A stretch of 64,000 nt of DNA from positions 951,227-1,015,226 of the forward strand of contig NZ_CP101161.1 in NCBI RefSeq assembly GCF_024298865.1, in the 5' to 3' direction. The translations under genes and the position numbers were made by a program. The stretch comes from Halorarius halobius. GTDB taxonomy: Archaea; Halobacteriota; Halobacteria; Halobacteriales; Haloarculaceae. Shown piece by piece: positions 15,491 through 23,338 of the stretch; the first letter of the stretch is position 1, and each line of letters begins with the position of its first letter. The notes beneath the pieces are model-generated. The model ran no database searches. It saw only the letters and a list, made by a program, of their open reading frames with translations, and was not told where the DNA came from.

Positions 15491-18370
15491 CTACTCGCCG
15501 TCCGCGGGCGAGGGCACGCCGAGCGACGCGGGGGCGCCGAGTTCCTCGAACAGCACGGTGAACAGTTTGCGCTGGACCGTGCGGACGTGCTGGTAGAACG
15601 CCGTCGGCGAGATGTCGAGCGCGTCGGCTATCTCCTCGCCGGTGCTCTCGCGGGGCGACTCGAAGAAGCCGCTGTAGTAGGCGGTCTGGACGACTTCGAG
15701 CTGTCGGTCGGTGAGACGGTCGAACACCTCCGCGTGCAGGTCGGGCGTCGACGCGCGGTCGAGCGTCCGCTTCGAGCGGAGCTCCGTCTCCGCGAACGCG
15801 TCGGTCACAAGCTGGGTGATGTGGCGCACGTCGACGCTGTCGGGGATGTCGACCACGAGCGTCGTCGTCGCCGGGTCGGCCGTCGCGCTCCGCAGGACCG
15901 CGCCGTGGTCGGCCAACTCCAGAGCGACGAACGGCTGGGAGAGGTGGAGCCGGACCACGCCCTCGCTGTCCTCCGTGCCGATGCGCTGGACCGCCTCGAC
16001 GGCGACCAACTCGCGGGCGGCGGCCTCGACGGCCTCGACAGCGGCGCCGTCGACGGTGACGAACACGTAGAGGCCGTCGGCCGTCTGCTGGACGCCGCCC
16101 TGATACGAGAGCGTGCAGTCGGCGGCGGTCGCCAGCCGCGAGAGGACGAACGCTGGGTCGGCAACCTCGAACTCCAGTCGCGTTGTCGCGGTGGTGAGAA
16201 GCGCGTTCTTCCGCTCGATGGCGCTCGTCGCGGAGGCGACGGTCTCACCCAGTTCCGCGAGCACCGACTGGGAGGTGTCGTCGAACGCGTCCTGCACGTC
16301 GGCGTAGACGGTCAGGACGCCGTAGGTGAGTTCGTCGTACGCGATGGGAACGCTGAGCGCCGAGAGGTAGTCCCGCGAGAGCGCGTGTTTCCGCCACGAC
16401 GCCTCGCGGAGCGCGTCCGCGACGTTCGTCACCTCCGTCACCTCGCCGGTCGCGGCCGTCCGGCCGGCCGGCTCCGCACCGCCCATCTCGACGGTGAGGC
16501 TGTCCAGATACCCCTGTTCGTTGCCCGCCCACGCCCGGGGTTCGACCGTCTCGCCGGCGGCGTCGACCACGCCGATCCACGCGAACGCGAACCGGTCGCT
16601 GGCGGTCAGCCGTTCACAGACCGCGCGGTCTATCTCCTCGCGCGTCTCGGCGCGCACCAGCGCCTGGTCTATCTCGCGAATTATCTCGTTGACCCGGTTC
16701 AGCGCGGATAGCTGTGCGTTCTGTGCCTGGAGTTCGCGGTCCTGTTCGCGGAGGCGGCTCTCGCGGACGACCCGGTCGAGCGCGGCCTCGGCCGTCGCGG
16801 CGAGCAGGTCGGCAAGCTCCCGCGTCACGGGGTCGAACCGGCCGACGTCGGCCGACCCGGCGACGAAGACCCCGTGGTCGCCAAGCGGGATGTAGGCGGC
16901 GCTTCGCACGTCGGTCGCGGGGTTCGCGAGGCGGTCGGCGTCGTGGACGTCGTCGAGGAACAGCGACTCGTCCTCGATGAAACTGTAGCCGGGGAGGCTC
17001 CCGCCGTCGGCGTCGACCGTCGGGAGCGGGCCGTGGAGCCGCTCCATCTCAGGAGCGGTGGCGACCGGGCGGAGGTCGGTGCCGTCCTCGTCGAACAGGT
17101 AGACGGCGCTGGCGTCGAGGTCGAGCACGCCGGGGGTGTCCTCGACGACGTGCTGGGCTATCTCGTGGCGGGTCTCCGCGTAGAGGAAGTCGCGGGCAGT
17201 CTCCTGGAGCGTCGCCAGCGCCTCCTCGCGCTGTTTCCGCTTCGTGATGTCGCGACAGCTGTACAGTAGCGTGCCGCCCTGAATCGACACCTCGCGGACG
17301 TTGACCAGCAGGGTGTGCTCGCGGCCCGCCTTGTCGGTGGCCGTACACTCGATGTTCTTGAGGACGCCCGACTCGGCCAGTTCCTCGCGGTCGAACAGGT
17401 CGGGGCCGAGCAGGTCGTCGATGGTGCCGCGCTCGCGTATCTCGTCTGCGGTGTAGCCGAAGATGAAGTGGACGTTGGGGCAGACGTAGGTGTACTCGCC
17501 CGCGTCGTCGGTGATGAGCACCGTGTCGGTCATGTTGTTGAGCGTGACGCGGTGGAGCTCCTCGGAGCGCCGGAGTTCGCGTTCCAGCGAGACGCGGTCG
17601 GTGATGTCGACCCCCTCGACGACGATAGAGACGATGGTGTCGCGGGCGTCGCGCACGGGCCGGGCGGACAGTTCCAGCACCCGGTCGGCGTCGGTCGTCG
17701 GCGGGCCGGTGACGACGGCACTGCTGAACGAGCCGTCGAGCGCCCGCTCCGTGACCCGGCGGACGTCCCCGCCCACGCCGGCGTCCGTCCAGCAGGGGAG
17801 CGTCCAGAACGGGTCGCCGCGGACGGCCTCGGCGTCGACGCTCGCCAGGTCGGCGGCGGTCCGGTTGGCCCGCGCGAGCGACCCGTCGGGGTCGAGCACC
17901 CACGTCGCGGTCCGCGCGTCCTCGAAGATGGCGTCGAACTGGCGGGCGCGGTCGCGCCGTGTCGCCGTCCGGTTCGCCGCCGCGACGGCCCGACCGATGC
18001 GGTCGAGCAGGTCGTCGAGCGCGGGGTCGGCCGACGACAGGGGGACGTAGTCGTTGACGCCGGCCTCGATGGCGTCGCTGGCGACCGCCTCGCTTCCCGC
18101 CGCGGTACAGAGGACGACCGGGAGGCCCGGCGCCGCCTCGCGGAGCGCCCGGCACAGTTCGACGCCGGTCGTCTCGCCGAGGTCGTGGGCGGTGACGACG
18201 CAGTCGACCGCCCGCTGGCGGACGGTCTCGCGGGCGGCCCCGTACCTCCGGACCGTCTCGACGGTCGCGGCGGTCCGGGTCCTCAGCGCGTCGGCCAGCG
18301 GGTCGACCCAGTCGGCCGCGCCGACGACGAGCACGCGGGTCCCGTCCCACGTGGCGGCTGAACTCGACAT
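15491..18370 (-). CDS. PAS/GAF sensor with bacterio-opsin-activator HTH output
   Basis: A 959-residue cytosolic regulator. Domains in order: receiver-like (about 10-125), PAS (145-255), PAS (265-385, ending SCRDITKRKQREEAL), GAF (400-545), GAF (580-720), the BAT-associated domain (about 750-890) and a C-terminal HTH_10 (LTDRQLEVVQTAYYSGFFESPRE). This is the layout of the haloarchaeal Bat family, which tunes transcription to light, oxygen or redox. The receiver is atypical: the phospho-acceptor position is Ala61 (DCVVTAHDL instead of DCVVSDYDM) and the acidic pocket is also missing, so it is unlikely to be phosphorylated. It ends just before the gdhB cluster on the same strand. Confidence 0.9.
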   Translation of the reverse strand: MSSSAATWDGTRVLVVGAADWVDPLADALRTRTAATVETVRRYGAARETVRQRAVDCVVTAHDLGETTGVELCRALREAAPGLPVVLCTAAGSEAVASDAIEAGVNDYVPLSSADPALDDLLDRIGRAVAAANRTATRRDRARQFDAIFEDARTATWVLDPDGSLARANRTAADLASVDAEAVRGDPFWTLPCWTDAGVGGDVRRVTERALDGSFSSAVVTGPPTTDADRVLELSARPVRDARDTIVSIVVEGVDITDRVSLERELRRSEELHRVTLNNMTDTVLITDDAGEYTYVCPNVHFIFGYTADEIRERGTIDDLLGPDLFDREELAESGVLKNIECTATDKAGREHTLLVNVREVSIQGGTLLYSCRDITKRKQREEALATLQETARDFLYAETRHEIAQHVVEDTPGVLDLDASAVYLFDEDGTDLRPVATAPEMERLHGPLPTVDADGGSLPGYSFIEDESLFLDDVHDADRLANPATDVRSAAYIPLGDHGVFVAGSADVGRFDPVTRELADLLAATAEAALDRVVRESRLREQDRELQAQNAQLSALNRVNEIIREIDQALVRAETREEIDRAVCERLTASDRFAFAWIGVVDAAGETVEPRAWAGNEQGYLDSLTVEMGGAEPAGRTAATGEVTEVTNVADALREASWRKHALSRDYLSALSVPIAYDELTYGVLTVYADVQDAFDDTSQSVLAELGETVASATSAIERKNALLTTATTRLEFEVADPAFVLSRLATAADCTLSYQGGVQQTADGLYVFVTVDGAAVEAVEAAARELVAVEAVQRIGTEDSEGVVRLHLSQPFVALELADHGAVLRSATADPATTTLVVDIPDSVDVRHITQLVTDAFAETELRSKRTLDRASTPDLHAEVFDRLTDRQLEVVQTAYYSGFFESPRESTGEEIADALDISPTAFYQHVRTVQRKLFTVLFEELGAPASLGVPSPADGE

Positions 18371-18445
18371 GGGACGCCGCTACGGCCCCGGGGCGGTTGA
18401 ACGCACCGACATCGGCCCGCGGGCGGCCCGAGTACGAGCCGACAG

Positions 18446-19300
18446 TCACCGCCGTGCGGCGTACCTGACGGTGAGGAATCGAGCGCCGGCCAGCCACATC
18501 GCCTGCGTCGCGAGTACGTCGGCGGGCCGGCCGTCGGGCGCGTCGGGCGCGTCCGGATGTGCGCCCGGATACACGCGGAACCGCTGGCTCGCGGGGAGCG
18601 CGAACGCGCCCACGGGCGTGACGAGGTAGAGCCCGCCGGTCGGGCAGTCGGTCGTGAGCTCCAGCCCCGAATCGAGATGCCGCATCCGGAGCACCGTCGA
18701 GAGGTTCGCACCCGGAAGCGGGACGGCGATGTTGACGAGCCGTTCGCCGTCGCGGACGTGGCTGGCGTAGACGGCGACGAACACCGCCTCGCCGGTCGCC
18801 CGGTCGGTCCGCACCCACAGCCGCGGGTCGTCGCGGGGGTCGGGCGCGTCGAGCCGGCAGAGCCGGCTCTCGACGGTGCGGGTCCCCTCGCCCGGACCGG
18901 GGAGGTTCAGCTGTTCGAGCCGCGAGGTGGCACGGGCGGCGACGGCCGCGCCCGCTCGGAACGGCCGGTGCCAGTCGGCCGCCAGCGTCATCTCGAAGTC
19001 CGCGGTGTGTTCGTACAGCGCCCGCACCGCCGGGTCGACGCGCCCGGGGTCGAAGTCGGGACGGGCGTAGGTTGCGAGGTCGTCCATCTCGCCGGCCACC
19101 GGGTCGCCCGTGACGCCGCGGCGCTCGGGCCAGTCGGCGCCGACGCGGGAGCCGGCGACGAGCGGGCAGAACGGGATTCCGCGGGCGCGGTGGCGGGCGT
19201 AGCCGGCCGCCCCGGCGAGGGCGGCCAGCGCGAACAGCGGGCGGCGCACGTCCGGGTCGACGGCGGGCGCCGCCGTGAGCGTGTCGGCGTGTCCCGGCAA
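18446..19300 (-). CDS. hypothetical protein
   Basis: A 284-residue protein that I do not recognise. It opens with a short hydrophobic segment (PLFALAALAGAAGYA), then has a mixed globular region containing RLWVRTDRATGEAVFVAVYASHV, NIAVPLPGANLSTVLRMRHL and GGLYLVTPVGAF. No catalytic motif is visible. The beta-rich C-terminal half suggests a binding or lipid-handling fold, but that is a guess. Its start is 31 nt from the divergent ridA start, so the two promoters must overlap. Confidence 0.7.
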   Translation of the reverse strand: MPGHADTLTAAPAVDPDVRRPLFALAALAGAAGYARHRARGIPFCPLVAGSRVGADWPERRGVTGDPVAGEMDDLATYARPDFDPGRVDPAVRALYEHTADFEMTLAADWHRPFRAGAAVAARATSRLEQLNLPGPGEGTRTVESRLCRLDAPDPRDDPRLWVRTDRATGEAVFVAVYASHVRDGERLVNIAVPLPGANLSTVLRMRHLDSGLELTTDCPTGGLYLVTPVGAFALPASQRFRVYPGAHPDAPDAPDGRPADVLATQAMWLAGARFLTVRYAARR

Positions 19301-19330
19301 GTTTTGGTCCCCGCGGTCGGACGGGCGGAT

Positions 19331-19711
19331 ATGAAGGAAATCGTCAGCACCGACGAGGCACCGGCGGCGGTCGGCGCGTACAGCCAGGCGACGACGAACG
19401 GCGACGTGGTGTTCACCGCGGGGCAGATACCCCTGACGCCCGACGGCGACCTCCGGGCGGACGCACCCATCGACGAGCAGACGGACCTCGCGCTGTCGAA
19501 CCTGGAGGCGGTGCTCGCCGAGGCGGGCGCCGGGATGGACGACGTGCTGAAGGTGACGGTGTTCCTGGCGGACATCGAGGACTTCGACGAGATGAACGAG
19601 ACGTACGCGACGTACTTCGACGAGGAGCCGCCGGCGCGGTCGGCGGTGCAGGCCGGCGCGCTCCCGAAGGGCGTCGGCGTCGAGATAGAGGCCATCGCCA
19701 GCGTCGAGTGA
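19331..19711 (+). CDS. ridA: RidA family enamine/imine deaminase
   Basis: A 126-residue member of the YjgF/YER057c/UK114 (RidA) family, which hydrolyses reactive 2-aminoacrylate and related imines released by PLP enzymes such as threonine dehydratase. Family landmarks are EAPAAVGAYSQA at the N-terminus, FTAGQIPL, LSNLEAVLAEAG and the active-site region PARSAVQAGALPKGVGVEIEAIA, containing the Arg that binds the substrate carboxylate. Length is standard. The stop codon overlaps the start of a small membrane-protein gene (TGATG). A threonine ammonia-lyase gene lies far off at 53.3 kb. Confidence 0.94.
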   Translation: MKEIVSTDEAPAAVGAYSQATTNGDVVFTAGQIPLTPDGDLRADAPIDEQTDLALSNLEAVLAEAGAGMDDVLKVTVFLADIEDFDEMNETYATYFDEEPPARSAVQAGALPKGVGVEIEAIASVE

Positions 19712-19896
19712 TGGAGCCGGCGGCGAAGGCGGCGACCCTGTGGGGCCTCATCGGCGCGCTCCTGTTCGGCGTGTTGAGCCAGGGCTACCAGCTACTCACC
19801 GGCGAAGCCATCGGCTTTCTCGTCGTCCTGCTGGTGATGGGCGTCGTCGGCGTCGTCACCGGCCTGCTGTCGTACGCCGTCGACGCCCGCCTGTGA
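19711..19896 (+). CDS. small two-helix membrane protein, 61 aa
   Basis: Starts at ATG 19711, overlapping the last base of the ridA stop codon, so it is probably translated by re-initiation. Two hydrophobic helices are plain: ATLWGLIGALLFGVLSQGY and FLVVLLVMGVVGVVTGLLSYAV. The loop is short and mostly uncharged. I know no function. Similar short DUF-type membrane proteins are common in haloarchaea. Confidence 0.75.
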   Translation: MEPAAKAATLWGLIGALLFGVLSQGYQLLTGEAIGFLVVLLVMGVVGVVTGLLSYAVDARL

Positions 19897-19948
19897 GTCG
19901 CCGTGTCTCGAAACGCTTTAACGGCCGACTGGGATAGGTGTGGACGTA

Positions 19949-20029
19949 GCCGGGATGGCCGAGTGGTAAGGCGCACGCCTGGAAAGCGTGTTCCCTCAGG
20001 GATCCAGGGTTCAAATCCCTGTCCCGGCG
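19949..20029 (+). tRNA. tRNA-Ser (anticodon GGA)
   Basis: A class II tRNA of 81 nt. The acceptor GCCGGGA pairs with TCCCGGC and discriminator G. The anticodon stem CACGC/GCGTG holds loop CTGGAAA with GGA at 34-36. There is a long variable arm (TTCCCTCAGGGATC) and T arm CAGGG-TTCAAAT-CCCTG. CCA is not encoded. It is followed by a hairpin and a gene relic. Confidence 0.96.
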
Positions 20030-20040
20030 CTTCTGACGCG

Positions 20041-20066
20041 AGTAGCGAGGGTCGAGCGACGCGAGA
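20041..20066. repeat. GAGCGACGCGAG hairpin behind tRNA-Ser
   Basis: The arms GAGGGT and ACCTC enclose cgagcgacgcgaga, about 20 nt after the tRNA end. It is similar to the hairpin behind rfcS at 42143-42165 and may be a transcript 3'-end structure or a small dispersed repeat. Confidence 0.45.
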
Positions 20067-20107
20067 ACCTCGTGCGAACGGCGAGCACCGCGTCGCGTGT
20101 GCGAGGC

Positions 20108-20194
20108 GAAACTGCGGCGGTCTGGAACAACTCGGGCGACACCGTCTACGTGTTCGACGACGGCGGGACGACCGTCGTCGAATACAGCTACTGA
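20108..20194 (+). pseudogene. relic of a lamin-tail-domain protein (C-terminal end)
   Basis: The frame ending at TGA 20192-20194 reads ETAAVWNNSGDTVYVFDDGG then TTVVEYSY. This looks like the last strand pair of a lamin-tail domain (VWN-GDTV-V-D--G--V), a module of secreted haloarchaeal nucleases and surface proteins. No start codon or upstream domain remains: the open frame runs back into the tRNA. It is probably what is left of a gene lost by deletion or integration next to the tRNA. Confidence 0.55.
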
Positions 20195-20247
20195 GCGCCG
20201 GGGACGGAGTTCTCTCCGCCGTTTTCAGCCGCTGAAGATACAGCTAG

Positions 20248-20256
20248 TTACTTAAT
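20248..20256 (+). promoter_or_regulatory. TATA box of the PadR-like gene
   Basis: ttacttaat centred 29 nt upstream of ATG 20281; fits a leaderless transcript and supports that start over the GTG at 20269. Confidence 0.55.
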
Positions 20257-20280
20257 GTAGGGGGAGACGTGTGGCGGGGC

Positions 20281-20799
20281 ATGGACGGAATCAACGCCGG
20301 GCGCACGTCCGAGGGTCGTCAGGACACCGACGAGAAGCTCTCGCGACTGTTCGACGAGATTCAATCGGACGGCACCGGTGGGGGACTGGACCTGGAGACG
20401 CCCGCCGGCGACCATCCCGAACAGGAAGCGGACGAACTGCTCGAGTCCAGCCTCGACGCGCTGTTCGCCGACGCCGCGTTCCGGTTCGACGAGAAGCTCG
20501 TCAAGCAAAGCCTCGAGGAACTGCTCGTGGTGCTCATCGCGATGCGGTCCGGCGAGACGAACGGGAAGGCGTTGATGTCGGACCTGAGCCGGCTGTTCGA
20601 CAGCCAGCTCAGCCCCGGCACGGTGTACCCCGCCCTCCACGAGATGGACGGCGATGACGTGCTCGAGATGTTCGAACTCGTCCGCTCGAAGGAGTACCGC
20701 ATCGCGGACGACCAGGAGGCGGCCGCGATGGTCACGGAGGCGGCCCAGCAGTACCTCGCGCTCGGCGCGTTCCTCTATGCGGCGACCGACGAACTCTGA
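20281..20799 (+). CDS. PadR-like winged-helix transcription regulator
   Basis: A 172-residue protein. The C-terminal half is a PadR-type winged helix: LEELLVVLIAMRSGETNGKAL, LSRLFDSQLSPGTVYPALHEM and the wing FELVRSKEYRIADDQ. The N-terminal 60 residues are acidic (EQEADELLESSLDALF) and could serve for partner or dimer contacts. PadR proteins are usually repressors binding inverted repeats in their own or a neighbouring promoter. A 6+1+6 palindrome lies downstream, between this gene and the thermosome gene. The start ATG 20281 is set by the TATA spacing. Confidence 0.85.
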   Translation: MDGINAGRTSEGRQDTDEKLSRLFDEIQSDGTGGGLDLETPAGDHPEQEADELLESSLDALFADAAFRFDEKLVKQSLEELLVVLIAMRSGETNGKALMSDLSRLFDSQLSPGTVYPALHEMDGDDVLEMFELVRSKEYRIADDQEAAAMVTEAAQQYLALGAFLYAATDEL

Positions 20800-20822
20800 A
20801 CGAACCACACCCCGACATCACA

Positions 20823-20828
20823 TATAAA
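20823..20828. promoter_or_regulatory. orphan TATA-like element
   Basis: tataaa in catataaag, 24 nt after the regulator's stop codon and about 180 nt upstream of the thermosome start. No gene begins at the right distance in either direction. It might drive a long-leader thermosome transcript or, read backwards, an antisense RNA. Confidence 0.3.
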
Positions 20829-20897
20829 GACCGCCTCGAGCGGGACATCAGCCACGTCATTCACTCGCACACTCGCCCGGGCACTTCCGTTTCGTTC

Positions 20898-20910
20898 CAC
20901 CACCGTGGTG
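20898..20910. promoter_or_regulatory. palindrome upstream of the thermosome promoter
   Basis: CACCAC-C-GTGGTG, a perfect 6-bp inverted repeat with a 1-nt centre, 62 nt upstream of the thermosome TATA box. It could be a binding site for the neighbouring PadR-like protein or a heat-shock regulator; inference only. Confidence 0.35.
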
Positions 20911-20972
20911 CGGTTATCCGTCGTTACCCGACGCGGAGATGGAACGGCGTCGCGGACCGACAGCGCCGGATT

Positions 20973-20980
20973 TATATAGA
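20973..20980 (+). promoter_or_regulatory. TATA box of the thermosome gene
   Basis: tttatata, the strongest TATA match in the window, 25-33 nt upstream of ATG 21006, consistent with a highly expressed, nearly leaderless heat-shock-type gene. Confidence 0.75.
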
Positions 20981-21005
20981 ACCGTGAGCAATCATTCGAC
21001 CGACC

Positions 21006-22688
21006 ATGAGCAAACAGCAGCGGATGCAGGGACAGCCCATGATTATCCTGGGCGAGGACTCCCAGCGGATGAAGGACAAGGACGCGCAGAGCCACAACAT
21101 CTCGGCGGCGCGGGCGGTCGCCGAGTCGGTACGTTCCACCCTCGGCCCGAAAGGGATGGACAAGATGCTCGTCTCCTCGATGGGCGACGTGACCGTCACG
21201 AACGACGGCGTCACCATCCTCCAGGAGATGGACATCGACAACCCCACCGCGTCGATGATCGTCGAGGTCGCGGAGACACAGGAGGACGAGGCCGGCGACG
21301 GCACCACGACCGCCGTGGCGGTCGCGGGCGAACTCCTGAAGAACGCCGAGGACCTCCTCGAGCAGGACATCCACCCGACGGCCATCATCAAGGGGTTCCA
21401 CCAGGCCAGCGAGAAGGCCCGCGAGGAGATAGACGACATCGCCGTCGAGGTCGACCCCGAGGACATCGACCTCCTCCGGAAGGTCGCCGAGACCTCGATG
21501 ACCGGCAAGGGCGCCGAGCTGAACAAGGAGCTTCTGAGCCAGCTCATCGTCGACGCCGTCGAGGCCGTCACCGTCGAGGCCGAGGACGGCTCCACGGTCG
21601 TCGACCTCGAGTACGTCAACGTCGAGACCCAGACCGGTCGCTCCGCGGGCGAGTCCGAACTCCTCCACGGCGCGGTCATCGACAAGGACCCCGTGCAGGA
21701 CAGCATGCCCACCGACCTCGAGGACGCGAACGTCCTGCTGGTCGACGAGCCCATCGAAATCGAGGAGACAGACGTCGACGCCGAGCTCCAGCTCGACTCG
21801 CCCGACCAGCTCCAGGCGTTCCTCGACAGCGAGGAGGAGGAACTGCGCGAGAAGGTCGACGCCATCGCCGCCTCCGGCGCGGACGTCGTGTTCTGCCAGA
21901 AGGGCATCGACGACATGGCCCAGCATTTCCTCGCGAAGGAGGGCATCCTCGCGGCCCGCCGCGTGAAGAAGTCCGACATCAAGTTCCTGCGCGAGGTCAC
22001 GGGCGCGAACATCGTCTCGGACCTCGAGGCGGTCACGAGCGCGGACCTCGGCACCGCGACCATCAGCCGCGACGACGCCGACGAGCTGTTCTACGTCGAG
22101 GGGACCGGGGACGCCCACGGCGTGACGCTGCTGCTCCGCGGCTCCACCGAGCACGTCGTCGACGAACTCGAGCGCGGCGTCGGTGACGCGCTCGACGTCG
22201 TCGGTAGTACCGTCTCCGACGGCCGCGTGCTCGCGGGCGGCGGCGCCGTCGAGGTGGAACTCGCCTCCCGGCTCCGCGAGTACGCCGACTCCGTCGAGGG
22301 GCGCGAACAGCTCGCGGTCGAGGCGTTCGCCGACTCGCTGGAGCTGATTCCGCGGGTCCTCGCGGAGAACTCCGGGCTGGACGCCATCGACACGCTGGTC
22401 GACCTGCGGTCGGCCCACGCCGACGGCGACCAGTACGCCGGCCTCAACGTGTTCACCGGCGAGACGGTCGACACCTACGACGCCGGCGTCGTCGAACCGG
22501 CCCACGCGAAGGAGCAGGCGCTCTCCTCCGCGACCGAGGCCGCGAACCTCGTGCTCAAGATCGACGACATCATCGCCGCCGGCGACCTCTCCACCGAGGG
22601 CGAAGAAGAGGAGGGCGGCCCCGGTGGCGGCATGGGCGGCATGGGCGGCGGTATGGGCGGCATGGGCGGCATGGGCGGCATGATGTAA
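21006..22688 (+). CDS. ths: thermosome subunit (group II chaperonin)
   Basis: A 560-residue group II chaperonin subunit, which forms the double-ring ATP-driven folding chamber with a built-in lid. The N-terminal equatorial part has STLGPKGMDKMLV, MGDVTVTNDGVTIL and the catalytic EDEAGDGTTTAV. The intermediate and apical domains follow (SGADVVFCQKGIDDMAQHFL, RRVKKSDIKFL). The second equatorial part includes VVGGGA-like AGGGAVEVELAS. The C-terminus is an acidic run followed by the GGM-rich tail typical of haloarchaeal Cct proteins that points into the cavity. Haloarchaea usually have two or three paralogues; only one is here. The strong TATA box suggests high or heat-induced expression. Confidence 0.96.
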   Translation: MSKQQRMQGQPMIILGEDSQRMKDKDAQSHNISAARAVAESVRSTLGPKGMDKMLVSSMGDVTVTNDGVTILQEMDIDNPTASMIVEVAETQEDEAGDGTTTAVAVAGELLKNAEDLLEQDIHPTAIIKGFHQASEKAREEIDDIAVEVDPEDIDLLRKVAETSMTGKGAELNKELLSQLIVDAVEAVTVEAEDGSTVVDLEYVNVETQTGRSAGESELLHGAVIDKDPVQDSMPTDLEDANVLLVDEPIEIEETDVDAELQLDSPDQLQAFLDSEEEELREKVDAIAASGADVVFCQKGIDDMAQHFLAKEGILAARRVKKSDIKFLREVTGANIVSDLEAVTSADLGTATISRDDADELFYVEGTGDAHGVTLLLRGSTEHVVDELERGVGDALDVVGSTVSDGRVLAGGGAVEVELASRLREYADSVEGREQLAVEAFADSLELIPRVLAENSGLDAIDTLVDLRSAHADGDQYAGLNVFTGETVDTYDAGVVEPAHAKEQALSSATEAANLVLKIDDIIAAGDLSTEGEEEEGGPGGGMGGMGGGMGGMGGMGGMM

Positions 22689-22758
22689 CTCCACGTTCCG
22701 CACGTCCCTCGCGCGCCTGCACCGCTCGCGAACGACCGTTCTTCTGTTCGTCCGGTAG

Positions 22759-23283
22759 CTACCGCTCCAGTTCGTCGGCCAGCAGGCCGTACCGCTCGAC
22801 GTCGACGCGCTCGCCGTCGACGAACGCGTGTTGCCGGAGCAGACCCTCCTGCTCGAAGCCGACCTTCTCCAGCACGCGGGCCGACGCCGGATTCGTCTCG
22901 TACACGTGCGCGTACACTTTCGCCAGGCGGCGCTCGTCGAACGCGTGGCCACAGATGAGCGCGGCCGCGTCGGTGGCGTAGCCGTTCCCCCAGTGGTCGG
23001 GCAGGATCATGTAGCCGAGTTCGGTCGTCCCCCAGACCTCGTTGACGTCGTTGAGACCGAACGTGCCGACCGGGTCGCCGTCGACGCAGGCGAGCAGGTG
23101 GACCTCCTCGCCGCCGAGCGACTCGACCCACTCGCGCTCCTCCTGTTCGTTGTGCGACGCGTGCGACCCGAGGCCGGCACGCACCGCCGGGTCGTTGACC
23201 AGCCGCTCGAGGAACGGCGCGTCGTCGACCTCGATGGGGTGGAGGTCGACGGTCTCACCTTCGATGAACACGGGACCGGGCAT
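22759..23283 (-). CDS. GNAT N-acetyltransferase, RimJ/RimL-like
   Basis: About 174 residues from ATG 23283 (MPGPVFIEGETVDLHPIEVDD); the frame extends upstream to 23322, but the extra residues do not fit the family. The fold runs from the N-terminal beta strand ETVDLHPI through DDAPFLERLVNDPAVR and LGYMILPDHWGNGYATDAA, the acetyl-CoA loop (here HWGNGYAT, for Q/R-x-x-G-x-G/A). It continues to KVYAHVYETNPASARVLEKVGFEQEG, the usual RimJ/RimL end. The acceptor may be a protein N-terminus, amino acid or small molecule; it cannot be told. Confidence 0.88.
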   Translation of the reverse strand: MPGPVFIEGETVDLHPIEVDDAPFLERLVNDPAVRAGLGSHASHNEQEEREWVESLGGEEVHLLACVDGDPVGTFGLNDVNEVWGTTELGYMILPDHWGNGYATDAAALICGHAFDERRLAKVYAHVYETNPASARVLEKVGFEQEGLLRQHAFVDGERVDVERYGLLADELER

Positions 23284-23338
23284 GAGATAACGGGGAGGCG
23301 GGCCACACTTCAGTCTCGCCATGGAGTGTGAACTGTTC

